Source: Piscirickettsiaceae bacterium (lineage in GTDB: Bacteria > Pseudomonadota > Gammaproteobacteria > Methylococcales > Cycloclasticaceae). Taken from it: DNA of 48,334 nt. Positions 1-8,302 of this stretch are shown here, in pieces. The DNA lies in contig NVSW01000002.1 of NCBI GenBank assembly GCA_002401365.1, positions 1 to 48,334 of the forward strand. The letters are read 5' to 3'. The notes under the pieces are model-generated. The model saw nothing but the letters and a program-made list of their open reading frames with translations. It did no database searches and had not been told where the DNA came from. Every line of letters starts with the position of its first letter. Position 1 is the stretch's first letter. Position numbers and translations under genes: made by a program.

Positions 1-1118
1 GCTTGTTCGGACGCTGTAACGGCCTCTTTTTCGGTTTTTTCCAGTTCTGTTCTGACGTTTTCTATCGAGTTTGAAATTTCTGAGGTGGCAGTGACGTGCT
101 CTTGAATTATGTTTTGAATTTCACGTGCCTGATCCTCGGATGACGATGCTTGTTGGTTAATGGTTTGCAAGGTTGAGCCGATGAGTTCAGTCTTTTCGAC
201 CACATCATCAACATTAATGACCAACTGCTCCATGGTGTTAACGGCCGACCCTGTTTCTCCACGGATTTCGCTCAGCATTTTGGCAATATCGCTGGTGGCA
301 GCGGCTGTTTTATTGGCTAATTCTCGCACTTCATCGGCGACTACGGCGAAGCCTCGGCCGTGTTCTCCAGCTCTAGCGGCTTCAATTGCCGCATTTAAAG
401 CGAGTAAGTTGGTTTGTTCTGCAACACTGTTAATGACGTCGGTGATCGATTGTATTTGTTCAGATTTTGATTTTAGATTATTAATAGATTTTGATGTCTC
501 TTGAACCTGTTCGTTGACACCATGGATGGTTTTGATTGCCTTGTTAATGGCCGTTTGACCTTCAACACAAGAGGCGTGAGTACTGGCGGCCGCTTCAACA
601 GCTTGTGTTAACGATTCAGCAACTTGGGATGTAGATTGTGACATTTCTTCAGCTGCACTGGCAATTTGGATTGATTGCTTGGCTTGGCTTTGAATAGTAA
701 TGTTTAAGCCATCGACAAAACTCGATACTTCAGCAGAACCAATGGCTATAGTATTGCCACTATTGCCCAAGCGTTTTGCGCGTTGGTAAAAGTCGTCAAC
801 GTACTTTCTAATTGCGCTGTAGAGGCCAACTAATAAAGTATTGTTATCGATGATTTTTTCTTGGTCTTTGGGGACTTGTTTATTATTAGTTAAACAATAG
901 GCGATAATGCCCATGGATTTAAATGTCGGTCTTAAGAATAAAAAGTATAAAACCACCAGCGTCGCAATAACCGATACCGCGGCCGTAATTACAGCAGTTA
1001 TCATATGATTCATATGGTCGGGTGTTAAATAGCCGATGGCTAACCCGCTACCAATGCCGATAACTAGGCAGATCCCCAGTAGAGGTAATAAAGTTTTTAT
1101 TGAGTATTCACCGTTCAT
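1..1118 (-). CDS. methyl-accepting chemotaxis protein, 3' end cut by window edge
   Basis: Reading the minus strand from ATG at 1118 gives an open frame of about 372 residues that runs off the window start. Two hydrophobic segments (about residues 8-31 and 39-62) are separated by only a few polar residues, so there is almost no periplasmic domain. A soluble stretch without an obvious HAMP follows, then the coiled-coil signalling domain with the conserved hairpin tip (AEQTNLLALNAAIEAARAGE). The family relays signals to CheA/CheW and the flagellar motor. The missing ligand domain suggests it senses something in the membrane or cytoplasm, or takes its input from a partner. Family call is firm; ligand unknown. 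Confidence 0.93.
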   Translation of the reverse strand, partial: MNGEYSIKTLLPLLGICLVIGIGSGLAIGYLTPDHMNHMITAVITAAVSVIATLVVLYFLFLRPTFKSMGIIAYCLTNNKQVPKDQEKIIDNNTLLVGLYSAIRKYVDDFYQRAKRLGNSGNTIAIGSAEVSSFVDGLNITIQSQAKQSIQIASAAEEMSQSTSQVAESLTQAVEAAASTHASCVEGQTAINKAIKTIHGVNEQVQETSKSINNLKSKSEQIQSITDVINSVAEQTNLLALNAAIEAARAGEHGRGFAVVADEVRELANKTAAATSDIAKMLSEIRGETGSAVNTMEQLVINVDDVVEKTELIGSTLQTINQQASSSEDQAREIQNIIQEHVTATSEISNSIENVRTELEKTEKEAVTASEQ

Positions 1119-1161
1119 AACGTCTTCTCGTAGGGTATTTGTTTCATTAGGTTGTTGATTA

Positions 1162-2304
1162 TTAGTTAATGATTAACGACAAATTTGTATTTTCTTTAAC
1201 GGTAAGTGTAGAAGAAACTTTAATCATTTGTGGAAACAGACGTTTTTTTTGCTGTTGTTTGATTGCCCAGCTTACGTGTTCACAAATGATCGGGTCAGAG
1301 TGTTGTGATTTTTGTTTTAAGTGAAGCAAAATTTGTCGAGCAAAAGGTGCATTGCCTAGTGCAACGGCAATATTTCGAATCCAGCTAGAGTAACCAATTC
1401 GTCGTATGGCAGAGCCTTCTGTTTTTTGTAGGAACTCTGCTTCAGTCCAGTTGAACAATTCAATTAATGTGGCTGTATCTAGTTGCTGACGAGCTAAAAA
1501 ATCGTGCTCGTCCGTTATTTGTGCAAAACGGTTCCATGGGCATACTTGCTGGCAATCATCACAGCCATATATATGGTTACCCATTAATGGGCGTAGCGCT
1601 TCTGGAATGCTTCCTTTTAGCTCTATGGTCAAGTAAGAAATACAACGCCTTGCGTCGACGGTATAGGGGGCGATAATGGCTTGAGTTGGGCAGATATCAA
1701 TACAATCGGTACAGTTGCCACAGTGGTTCTCAGAAATCTGGTCTATAGGTAGTGGAATATCAGTATATAACTCACCTAAAAAAAACCAAGAGCCTGCTTG
1801 TTTGTTTAAAACGTTGCTGTGTTTTCCTATCCAGCCAAGTCCGGCTTTTTCTGCGAGAGCTTTCTCCATTACTGGTGCGCTGTCGACGAAAGCACGGTAA
1901 CCAAAATGGCCAATATGTTGTTCGATAAAGGTTGCTAGTTTTTGCAGCTTTTTTCGAATAACTTTGTGATAATCACGGCCAAGTGCATAACGTGAAATAT
2001 AGGCTTGAGCAGGATCGGCCATCAATTGATTGGTTTGCTGCATCGGTTCAGGTAGGTAATCCATACGGCAGGAGATAACGCGCAGAGTACCAGGGATAAG
2101 TTCATTGGGTCGTGTTCGCTTGCTACCATGTTTTTGCATGTATGACATGTCACCGTGATAGCCCAAATTAAGCCAGCGGTTAAGTTGTTGTTCGGCCTCT
2201 GATAGTTCCGTGTCGGTAATGCCAACCTGCTGGAAGCCCAATGTTTTTCCATAGGCTTTTATATCTTGGGCTAATTGCCAGAAGTCGGTGTCGTTTGTGT
2301 TCAT
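1162..2304 (-). CDS. queG: epoxyqueuosine reductase QueG
   Basis: Cobalamin-dependent iron-sulfur enzyme for the last step of queuosine synthesis in tRNA (epoxyqueuosine to queuosine). The N-terminus has the family-typical LGFQQVGITDTEL. Two 4Fe-4S ligand clusters are visible: CGNCTDCIDICPTQAI, and later CDDCQQVCPWNRFA. I chose the ATG at 2304 (380 residues, close to the E. coli length) because the 11 residues available upstream do not resemble the family; neither start has a clear ribosome binding site. It is divergent from nnrD, as yjeS is from yjeF in E. coli. It sits 3' of a likely promoter of the chemotaxis gene. Confidence 0.95.
   Translation of the reverse strand: MNTNDTDFWQLAQDIKAYGKTLGFQQVGITDTELSEAEQQLNRWLNLGYHGDMSYMQKHGSKRTRPNELIPGTLRVISCRMDYLPEPMQQTNQLMADPAQAYISRYALGRDYHKVIRKKLQKLATFIEQHIGHFGYRAFVDSAPVMEKALAEKAGLGWIGKHSNVLNKQAGSWFFLGELYTDIPLPIDQISENHCGNCTDCIDICPTQAIIAPYTVDARRCISYLTIELKGSIPEALRPLMGNHIYGCDDCQQVCPWNRFAQITDEHDFLARQQLDTATLIELFNWTEAEFLQKTEGSAIRRIGYSSWIRNIAVALGNAPFARQILLHLKQKSQHSDPIICEHVSWAIKQQQKKRLFPQMIKVSSTLTVKENTNLSLIIN
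1173..1198 (-). promoter_or_regulatory. possible sigma-28 (FliA) promoter for the chemotaxis transducer
   Basis: On the minus strand TAAAG (1198-1194) is followed 14 bases after TAAA by GTCGTTAA (1180-1173). The sigma-28 consensus is TAAA-N15-GCCGATAA, so the -10 matches 6 of 8 and the spacer is one base short. It lies in the end of queG, about 55 bases before the transducer ATG. Chemotaxis transducers are classic sigma-28 targets. Weak to moderate match. Confidence 0.35.
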
Positions 2305-2363
2305 CTGCGGTAGGATACCCGAAAAAAGAAGCAACATTTATTTTCAACGCCTATAGGTGTCTT

Positions 2364-3203
2364 ATGGTTAGTGTTCAACAACAAGACGTAGATATTTTAT
2401 CATTTGAAAAAATGCAAAAAATGTTACTGCCTCGTGATAAATTCTCTCATAAAGGTGATTTTGGCCATGTGCTTTTGGTGGGTGGTAATTTAGGCTATAT
2501 GGGGGCTGTCTGTTTGGCTGCAGAAGCCTCTTTACGAGTAGGGAGCGGTCTTGTTAGCGTTGCTACGCGCGCAGAACATGCCTCGTTAGTGACGCTTAAT
2601 CGACTGGAATTGATGTGTCGAGGGGTAAGTAATCAAATTGAACTTAAACGACTTTCTGAGCGCTGTAACGTTATTGGAGTTGGTCCAGGGTTGGGGGAAT
2701 CTGACTGGTCGCATCGGATGTTTGAGGGGGTTCTTGGATTAAAAAAAGCGACAGTCGTTGATGCTGACGGGCTGAACTTACTGGCAAAAGAGGCACGAAA
2801 AAACGACTGTTGGGTATTAACGCCTCATCCCGCTGAGGCAGCACGTTTACTAGACTGTAGCACTGCAGATATTCAAGCAAACAGGGTAGCATCTATAAAG
2901 CAATTGCAGCAGCAGTACGGTGGTGTGATTGTTTTAAAAGGTGCTGGAACTTTAATACACGCCGGTAATAATGTTTTTATATGCCAAGCAGGAAACCCAG
3001 GGATGGCATCTGGTGGTATGGGCGATGTTTTAACGGGTATTATTACAGGCTTGATAGCGCAAGGGCTTGGCTTGTTAGAGTCGGTAAAATTGGCTGTGTT
3101 GATTCATGCAACGGCGGGTGACCGTGCTGCATTAGCGGGTGAAAGGGGGCTGTTGGCCAGTGACCTAATGCCGCATATACGAGAGCTAGTGAATGAAAAT
3201 TGA
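2364..3203 (+). CDS. nnrD: ADP-dependent (S)-NAD(P)H-hydrate dehydratase, stand-alone domain
   Basis: Repairs hydrated NAD(P)H. The 279-residue protein covers only the C-terminal, ribokinase-like half of E. coli Nnr (YjeF). The seen motifs are FGHVLLVGGNLGYMGA near the N-terminus, TPHPAEAARLL, VLKGAGTLI, and the glycine-rich GNPGMASGGMGDVLTG of the nucleotide and active site. The ATG at 2364 is preferred: an open frame extends upstream to 2241, but that extension overlaps the queG 5' region and has no epimerase sequence. The NAD(P)HX epimerase half is missing here and must be elsewhere or absent. It overlaps tsaE by 11 bases, implying coupled expression. Confidence 0.92.
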   Translation: MVSVQQQDVDILSFEKMQKMLLPRDKFSHKGDFGHVLLVGGNLGYMGAVCLAAEASLRVGSGLVSVATRAEHASLVTLNRLELMCRGVSNQIELKRLSERCNVIGVGPGLGESDWSHRMFEGVLGLKKATVVDADGLNLLAKEARKNDCWVLTPHPAEAARLLDCSTADIQANRVASIKQLQQQYGGVIVLKGAGTLIHAGNNVFICQAGNPGMASGGMGDVLTGIITGLIAQGLGLLESVKLAVLIHATAGDRAALAGERGLLASDLMPHIRELVNEN

Positions 3204-3600
3204 AAACGAATTGGAGATGCTGCAGGCAGGAGCAGTGTTTGCGAAAGGGCTGCGACCCGGGTTGTTAATTTTTCTAATTGGCGATCTGGGTGCAGGTAAA
3301 ACGACGTTTGTTAGAGGTGTGCTACGAGCTTTGGGGCATGTTGGTGCGGTTAAAAGCCCAACCTACAATATTGTCGAGCCGTATGAATTGGACAATCAGC
3401 TATTTTATCATTTTGATTTGTACCGAGTTAGTGATGCGGAAGAATTAGAATATATGGGTATCAGAGATTATTTGCGGACAGATACTATTTCATTTGTAGA
3501 GTGGCCTGATAAGGGGGAGGGCATCTTGCCTGTTGCCGATGTTGTTATTAACTTTACAATAAATGGCACAAAAAGAGTGTTAGAAATGGTGGCTAAATGA
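3193..3600 (+). CDS. tsaE: tRNA threonylcarbamoyladenosine biosynthesis ATPase TsaE
   Basis: Small P-loop ATPase that works with TsaB and TsaD to make t6A37 in ANN-decoding tRNAs. The Walker A motif GDLGAGKTTFVRG is near residue 30, followed by VKSPTYNIVEPYE and FYHFDLYRV, both family hallmarks, and a late FVEWPDKG. At 135 residues it is slightly shorter than E. coli TsaE. The start overlaps the end of nnrD, giving translational coupling. The position before amiB-mutL matches yjeE of E. coli. Confidence 0.95.
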   Translation: MKIENELEMLQAGAVFAKGLRPGLLIFLIGDLGAGKTTFVRGVLRALGHVGAVKSPTYNIVEPYELDNQLFYHFDLYRVSDAEELEYMGIRDYLRTDTISFVEWPDKGEGILPVADVVINFTINGTKRVLEMVAK

Positions 3601-3622
3601 GAAAAACTATTACAAAAATTGC

Positions 3623-3652
3623 TTGACATACATGTGCTTATGAAACTATTCT
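3623..3652 (+). promoter_or_regulatory. probable sigma-70 promoter of amiB
   Basis: A perfect -35 TTGACA (3623-3628) is followed after 18 bases by TATTCT (3647-3652), within the 105-base gap between tsaE and amiB. It would give a leader of about 47 bases and start an amiB-mutL-miaA transcript. Confidence 0.55.
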
Positions 3653-3705
3653 CGAAAAAATATTGAGATTTGTAAGAATTCGACCGTTTTATTTAAATAC
3701 GAATA

Positions 3706-5028
3706 ATGAAAATAATGATGAATTCTATAAATAAGCAATTGTTTTGTCTGCTTGCCTGGTTGTTGGTGTTGAGTTGCCAAGCTGTTGCTGCGAATAATGA
3801 TTTATCTGTAAATTCACTTCGATTTTGGACAGCGCCGGATCACACCCGGCTTGTATTTGGTGTTTCTTCCCCGATTAAGCATAAAATTTTTACCCTCGAT
3901 AACCCGCCGCGGTTAGTGCTAGATCTTAAAGGTGCAACGTTTAACGGTAAACTTCCTGATTTTGCTAAGCATCAGCTCGTCAGCTTGATTAGAGAAGGTG
4001 TGCGCGACAACAAAGATCTTCGTATCGTGTTGGACCTGAAAAAGCGTGTGATACCTAAAAGCTTTCTATTAAAGCCAAATAAAAGTTATGGTCACCGTTT
4101 GGTCGTTGATTTATACCCAGAAAAATCGCGCATATCACAAAAACCTAAGGTCGTTAAGCGGGCAAGCTCTGGTGTGGGACATAAAAAATGGGTGATTGCC
4201 ATTGATGCGGGGCATGGGGGGGAAGACCCAGGTGCGAAAGGGTATAAAGGAACACGCGAAAAAGATGTGGTCTTAGCAATCGCTAGAAAATTAGCGGTTA
4301 AAATAAATCAGCAGCATAATATGAAAGCCTATATGGTACGTTCGGGTGATTATTACATCGGCTTAAGGCAGCGAATGGAAAAGGCTCGCCAAGCACGCGC
4401 TGATTTGTTTATTTCTATTCATGCCGATGCCTTTAGAGATCAACGGGCGCATGGTTCATCGGTTTACGTGCTATCCAACCGAGGTGCCAGTAGTGAGGCT
4501 GCTCGGTGGTTGGCTGATAGTGAAAATGCCGCCGATTTGGTTGGCGGTGTTAGCCTTGATGATAAAGATGATATGTTGGCATCTGTGCTATTGGATTTGT
4601 CGCAAAACGCCACCAAAGATGCCAGTGTAACAGTTGCAGATCAGATATTAAGAAACTTGAAGGGCGTAACGCGTGCGCATAAAAAGTACGTTCAACGTGC
4701 TGGTTTTGTGGTGTTGAAATCACCAGATATTCCGTCGGTATTAATTGAAACGGCGTTTATATCTAACCGAAGTGAAGAGGCTAAGTTAAGGAGTCCGGCG
4801 CATCAAACAAAACTTGCAACGGCCATTTTAAAAGGGGTCAAGAACTATTTTGCCCAACAAGCTCGGCCATCTTCTCAGTTTGCTGATAGCCAATACAAGA
4901 TTAGGAGAGGGGATACGTTGTCAGCTATCGCTCAACGCTATCGCGTACCGTTAGCTCAACTCAAAAGAATTAATGCGATGAAAAGCAACCGCATTCGAAT
5001 TGGTCAGGTGATTAAGATTCCAAGCTAG
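3706..5028 (+). CDS. amiB: N-acetylmuramoyl-L-alanine amidase, AmiB type, with LysM
   Basis: Periplasmic zinc amidase that splits septal peptidoglycan during cell separation. Order of parts: signal peptide (about 1-29, ending QAVAA), AMIN domain (about 32-135) for peptidoglycan targeting, Amidase_3 domain (about 162-385), and a C-terminal LysM repeat (YKIRRGDTLSAIAQRY, about 397-440). Zinc and catalytic residues are visible in DAGHGGEDPGA, GTREKD, SIHADAF and IETAFISN. The segment DDMLASVLLDLSQ is the inhibitory-helix region that EnvC/NlpD-type activators relieve in this family. Start may be 3706 or the nearby in-frame ATGs at 3715/3718. A run of seven G encodes the HGGE zinc-ligand motif. 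Confidence 0.94.
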   Translation: MKIMMNSINKQLFCLLAWLLVLSCQAVAANNDLSVNSLRFWTAPDHTRLVFGVSSPIKHKIFTLDNPPRLVLDLKGATFNGKLPDFAKHQLVSLIREGVRDNKDLRIVLDLKKRVIPKSFLLKPNKSYGHRLVVDLYPEKSRISQKPKVVKRASSGVGHKKWVIAIDAGHGGEDPGAKGYKGTREKDVVLAIARKLAVKINQQHNMKAYMVRSGDYYIGLRQRMEKARQARADLFISIHADAFRDQRAHGSSVYVLSNRGASSEAARWLADSENAADLVGGVSLDDKDDMLASVLLDLSQNATKDASVTVADQILRNLKGVTRAHKKYVQRAGFVVLKSPDIPSVLIETAFISNRSEEAKLRSPAHQTKLATAILKGVKNYFAQQARPSSQFADSQYKIRRGDTLSAIAQRYRVPLAQLKRINAMKSNRIRIGQVIKIPS

Positions 5029-5094
5029 TTGTTTGTTTTCAGCTGAAGTTAGTGGCTCAATTCCGATACAATACATCATGTGTCGAGAAGCCTT

Positions 5095-6858
5095 ATGTCA
5101 ATAAAACTGTTACCACCACAATTGATCAACCAAATTGCCGCTGGTGAGGTGATAGAGCGCCCAGCATCTGCCGTTAAAGAGCTAATTGAGAATGCTTTGG
5201 ATGCCGGTGCGGCGATGATAAGGGTTGAAATTGAAGACGGCGGTGCACGTTTGATCAAAGTTTGTGATGACGGTGCTGGTATCATTAAAAAAGAGCTTTC
5301 GCTGGCGCTGTCACGCCATGCAACCAGTAAAATTGCTTCATTGAATGATTTAGAGTCAGTGATGAGTTTTGGTTTTCGAGGTGAGGCTTTGCCAAGCATG
5401 AGTTCGGTGTCGCGACTGATGATAACCACCCGTGTGGCGGATGAAACAATAGCTTGGAGCGTGCGCGCCGATGGTACAGAGGTAGAGCTGGAACCTACGC
5501 CGGCTGCTCATCCGCTAGGGACAACTGTCGAGTTGCGAGAACTTTTTTATAACACGCCGGCGAGACGAAAATTTCTTAAAACAGATAAAACCGAGTTTAG
5601 CCATATCGAAACTGTTGTTAAACGGATGGCGTTGAGCCGTTTTGATGTGGGTTTTAGCCTTAAGCACAATCAGCGTCAGACCCTTAATTTAAAGCCAGCA
5701 AATAATAAACAAGATAAGGATCAGCGCGTTGCTCTATTGTGTGGCGTAGGGTTTATCGAGAATTCGCTAGATGTAAATATAGCAGCCGGGGATCTGGCAT
5801 TACAGGGCTGGATTGGTTTGCCGACCCATTCTAGGTCACAAGCTGATATGCAGTTTTTTTATGTTAATGGTCGTTTAATACGCGACAAACTTATTAACCA
5901 CGCAATTAGAATGGCTTATCAAGATGTATTATTTCATGGTCGTCACCCTGTGTATGTCTTATATTTAACGATCGATCCAAGGCTAGTGGATGTGAATGCT
6001 CACCCAGCAAAACTAGAGGTGCGATTCCGTGAAAGTCGGGCAGTACACGATTTTGTGTATCGACGAATAAAACAACTGTTGGCAGATGTTAGACCAAGTG
6101 ACCATTTTTCTGAAGTGCCGGCTTTAGCGTCTACTGTGAGAAATACGGCGCACTACCAAGAGATGGAACAATCTGCTATGCCAATGTCTATAGCTGAACC
6201 TGTACGGCATTATGCTTCACATGGCGATTATTCGCCGCGCCAACGTGCGCAAAATTCGACAGCTGAGCAAGCATTGCACCCTATGGGCTATGCTATTGCT
6301 CACTTGCATAATACCTACATTCTGGCAGAGTCAACGAACGGTTTGGTGCTAGTCGACGCGCACGCAGCACATGAACGTATTGTGTACGAGACGTTAAAAC
6401 AACAATATGATATGGGCAACTTGGCTGCACAACCGTTGCTTATTCCACAAAAAATGCACGTGTCAGCGGATGAAATGGCGACTTTTGAGCAGCATCAAAC
6501 CTTTTTTTCTGAACTAGGTGTTGAATTAAGTGCGGCGGGTCCTGACTCATTATTGATTCGCTCTATACCTGTTTTGTTAGCAACCGATGGCGCCGAAAAG
6601 TTAGTGCGTGAATTATTACAGGATGTTGCCGCAACCGGTGAAAGCTCAACCGTGAAAGAGGCATGTTACACCGTATTGGGTAATATGGCGTGCCACGGGT
6701 CTGTGCGCGCAAACCGGCGTTTAACAGAAATGGAAATGAATGGCTTGTTACGTGATATGGAGAAAACGCAAAACAGCGGCCAGTGTAACCATGGGCGGCC
6801 CACTTGGGTGCTATTGGATGCGAAACAGCTGGATGCGTTATTTTTACGCGGTCAATAG
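5095..6858 (+). CDS. mutL: DNA mismatch repair protein MutL, endonuclease type
   Basis: GHKL ATPase that couples MutS to strand incision. The N-terminal motifs are ENALDAG (about 32-38), DDGAGI (about 58-63) and GFRGEAL (93-99). The C-terminal domain carries DAHAAHERIVYE (residues 421-432), ACHGS (532-536) and CNHGRPT (564-570). These are the metal-site motifs of endonuclease-active MutL, as in Pseudomonas, with Ala where the usual motif has Gln or Met. E. coli MutL lacks them and uses MutH. The ATG at 5095 gives the canonical MSIKLLPPQL start; an in-frame GTG at 5080 is possible. 587 residues. Confidence 0.96.
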   Translation: MSIKLLPPQLINQIAAGEVIERPASAVKELIENALDAGAAMIRVEIEDGGARLIKVCDDGAGIIKKELSLALSRHATSKIASLNDLESVMSFGFRGEALPSMSSVSRLMITTRVADETIAWSVRADGTEVELEPTPAAHPLGTTVELRELFYNTPARRKFLKTDKTEFSHIETVVKRMALSRFDVGFSLKHNQRQTLNLKPANNKQDKDQRVALLCGVGFIENSLDVNIAAGDLALQGWIGLPTHSRSQADMQFFYVNGRLIRDKLINHAIRMAYQDVLFHGRHPVYVLYLTIDPRLVDVNAHPAKLEVRFRESRAVHDFVYRRIKQLLADVRPSDHFSEVPALASTVRNTAHYQEMEQSAMPMSIAEPVRHYASHGDYSPRQRAQNSTAEQALHPMGYAIAHLHNTYILAESTNGLVLVDAHAAHERIVYETLKQQYDMGNLAAQPLLIPQKMHVSADEMATFEQHQTFFSELGVELSAAGPDSLLIRSIPVLLATDGAEKLVRELLQDVAATGESSTVKEACYTVLGNMACHGSVRANRRLTEMEMNGLLRDMEKTQNSGQCNHGRPTWVLLDAKQLDALFLRGQ

Positions 6859-6869
6859 TTTGATAACGG

Positions 6870-7826
6870 ATGGCTAAACCCAAGGTAATTTTATTAATGG
6901 GGCCGACAGCGTCTGGTAAAACGCAGTTAGCTATTGATGTGGCAAAAGAAATTAACGGTGAAATTATTAGTGTGGATTCTGCGCTGGTTTTTCGTGGCAT
7001 GGATATCGGCACTGCGAAACCTGATATGGATGAAAGGGCGGGTATAAAGCACCACCTTATCGATATTATTGATCCTTCACAGCGTTTTTCTGCAGGGCGG
7101 TTTGCCGACCAAGCTAACATGTTGATCAGTGAGATAACGCAACGTGGGAAAGCGGTTATTCTAGTAGGCGGCACCATGCTGTACTTTCATGTGTTGCTTG
7201 AAGGTATTGCAGAATTGCCTGCCGCTAATGAAGCTGTTAGGAAAGAGATTGATGAGCTTGCACAACTACGAGGTTGGGCGTATGTGCATAAGCAACTGCA
7301 AGAAGTAGATGCAGTGGCGGCAGTAAGAATTCACCCAAATGACCCGCAGCGAATTCAACGAGCGCTTGAGATATATAAAGTGTCAGGGCGAAATCAATCG
7401 GAGTGGCTGGAATCGCAAAAAACCGTTGACTTGTCGTTTGTGCCGCTAAAGTTTTCTATTGCACCGGTCGAGCGACAAATTCTACATAATAAGATTGAAC
7501 AGCGGTTTAATCTGATGCTTGAGCAAGGTTTTGAGGAAGAGGTGTGCGCGTTGTTTAAGAGGCAGGACTTGCACATGGATTTGCCAGCAATCAGAGCGGT
7601 AGGTTATCGACAGATGTGGGCGTATTTAAGTGGGGAATATAGCGTTAATACAATGCGTGAGAAAGCAATTATTGCCACCCGTCAGTTAGCAAAGAGGCAA
7701 TTCACTTGGCTACGGCGGCAAACCAATGTAACCGGTTTGGAAACGGGTGATAAAGCTGCATTGACGAGCATATTGGCCCTTTTTAATCAAAGGGCTGAAA
7801 TAAATAATCGTCCGTTGCAAAAATAA
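6870..7826 (+). CDS. miaA: tRNA dimethylallyltransferase MiaA
   Basis: Transfers a dimethylallyl group to A37 of tRNAs that read UNN codons. The P-loop GPTASGKTQLA is near residue 11, followed by SVDSALVFRGMDIGTAKP, HHLIDIIDP and the LVGGTMLYFHVLLEG stretch; late RQLAKRQFTWLR is family-typical. 318 residues, normal length. It starts 11 bases after mutL and precedes hfq, the standard gammaproteobacterial order. Confidence 0.96.
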   Translation: MAKPKVILLMGPTASGKTQLAIDVAKEINGEIISVDSALVFRGMDIGTAKPDMDERAGIKHHLIDIIDPSQRFSAGRFADQANMLISEITQRGKAVILVGGTMLYFHVLLEGIAELPAANEAVRKEIDELAQLRGWAYVHKQLQEVDAVAAVRIHPNDPQRIQRALEIYKVSGRNQSEWLESQKTVDLSFVPLKFSIAPVERQILHNKIEQRFNLMLEQGFEEEVCALFKRQDLHMDLPAIRAVGYRQMWAYLSGEYSVNTMREKAIIATRQLAKRQFTWLRRQTNVTGLETGDKAALTSILALFNQRAEINNRPLQK

Positions 7827-8027
7827 AGGGACTTTTCATTAAAAATTATCGTCACTGGCCTTGAAATTAACGTAAAAGTCACCATTTAACGTGTTCCGCA
7901 AGATACAATTGAGCAGATATGGCGTGTTATTGCCGCCGTGAATGTGAATACTTAGGAATGAATTGAGTTATTTGGTAAGTTTATACGTGCTGGGTAGGTC
8001 TTAATCAACAATAAAAAGGAGCAAGGT

Positions 8028-8258
8028 ATGTCAAAAGTGAATAACTTACAAGACGGGTTTTTAAATACATTAAGAAAAGAACACGTGCCTGTCGCTATAT
8101 TTCTAGTTAACGGAATAAAGTTACAAGGTCAAATCGAGTCTTTTGATCAATATGTTGTGATCCTTAAAAATGCGATTAACCAAATGGTATATAAACATGC
8201 CATTTCAACTATTGTACCTGCCCGCTCTGTTCAAACACCACGAGCTGATGAGCAGTAA
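8028..8258 (+). CDS. hfq: RNA chaperone Hfq
   Basis: Hexameric Sm-like protein that pairs small RNAs with mRNAs. The Sm core is complete: LNTLRKEHVPVAIFLVNGIK, GQIESFDQYVVIL and the YKHAIST signature. At 76 residues the C-terminal tail is short compared with the E. coli protein (102). Ribosome binding site AAGGAG (8016-8021), six bases before ATG, is among the best in the window. The 201-base gap upstream (7827-8027) contains no gene and no convincing terminator; promoter candidates there are weak. Confidence 0.97.
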   Translation: MSKVNNLQDGFLNTLRKEHVPVAIFLVNGIKLQGQIESFDQYVVILKNAINQMVYKHAISTIVPARSVQTPRADEQ

Positions 8259-8302
8259 AAGGACCTAATCGTATTGTTGTATTTCAGTTGCCGCCTTAAT
8301 TA

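Noticed and set aside
160..504. 114-residue plus-strand open frame inside the chemotaxis gene
   Set aside because: It is antisense to the conserved signalling domain, low in complexity (Ser/Ala/Leu) and has no supporting start signals.
2241..2363. N-terminal extension of the NAD(P)HX dehydratase frame
   Set aside because: The added 41 residues overlap the queG start, have no epimerase similarity and no ribosome binding site; ATG 2364 fits the family.
6563..7177. 204-residue open frame on the minus strand across mutL and miaA
   Set aside because: It lies opposite two firmly identified genes, has no recognisable motif and looks like codon-shadow sequence.
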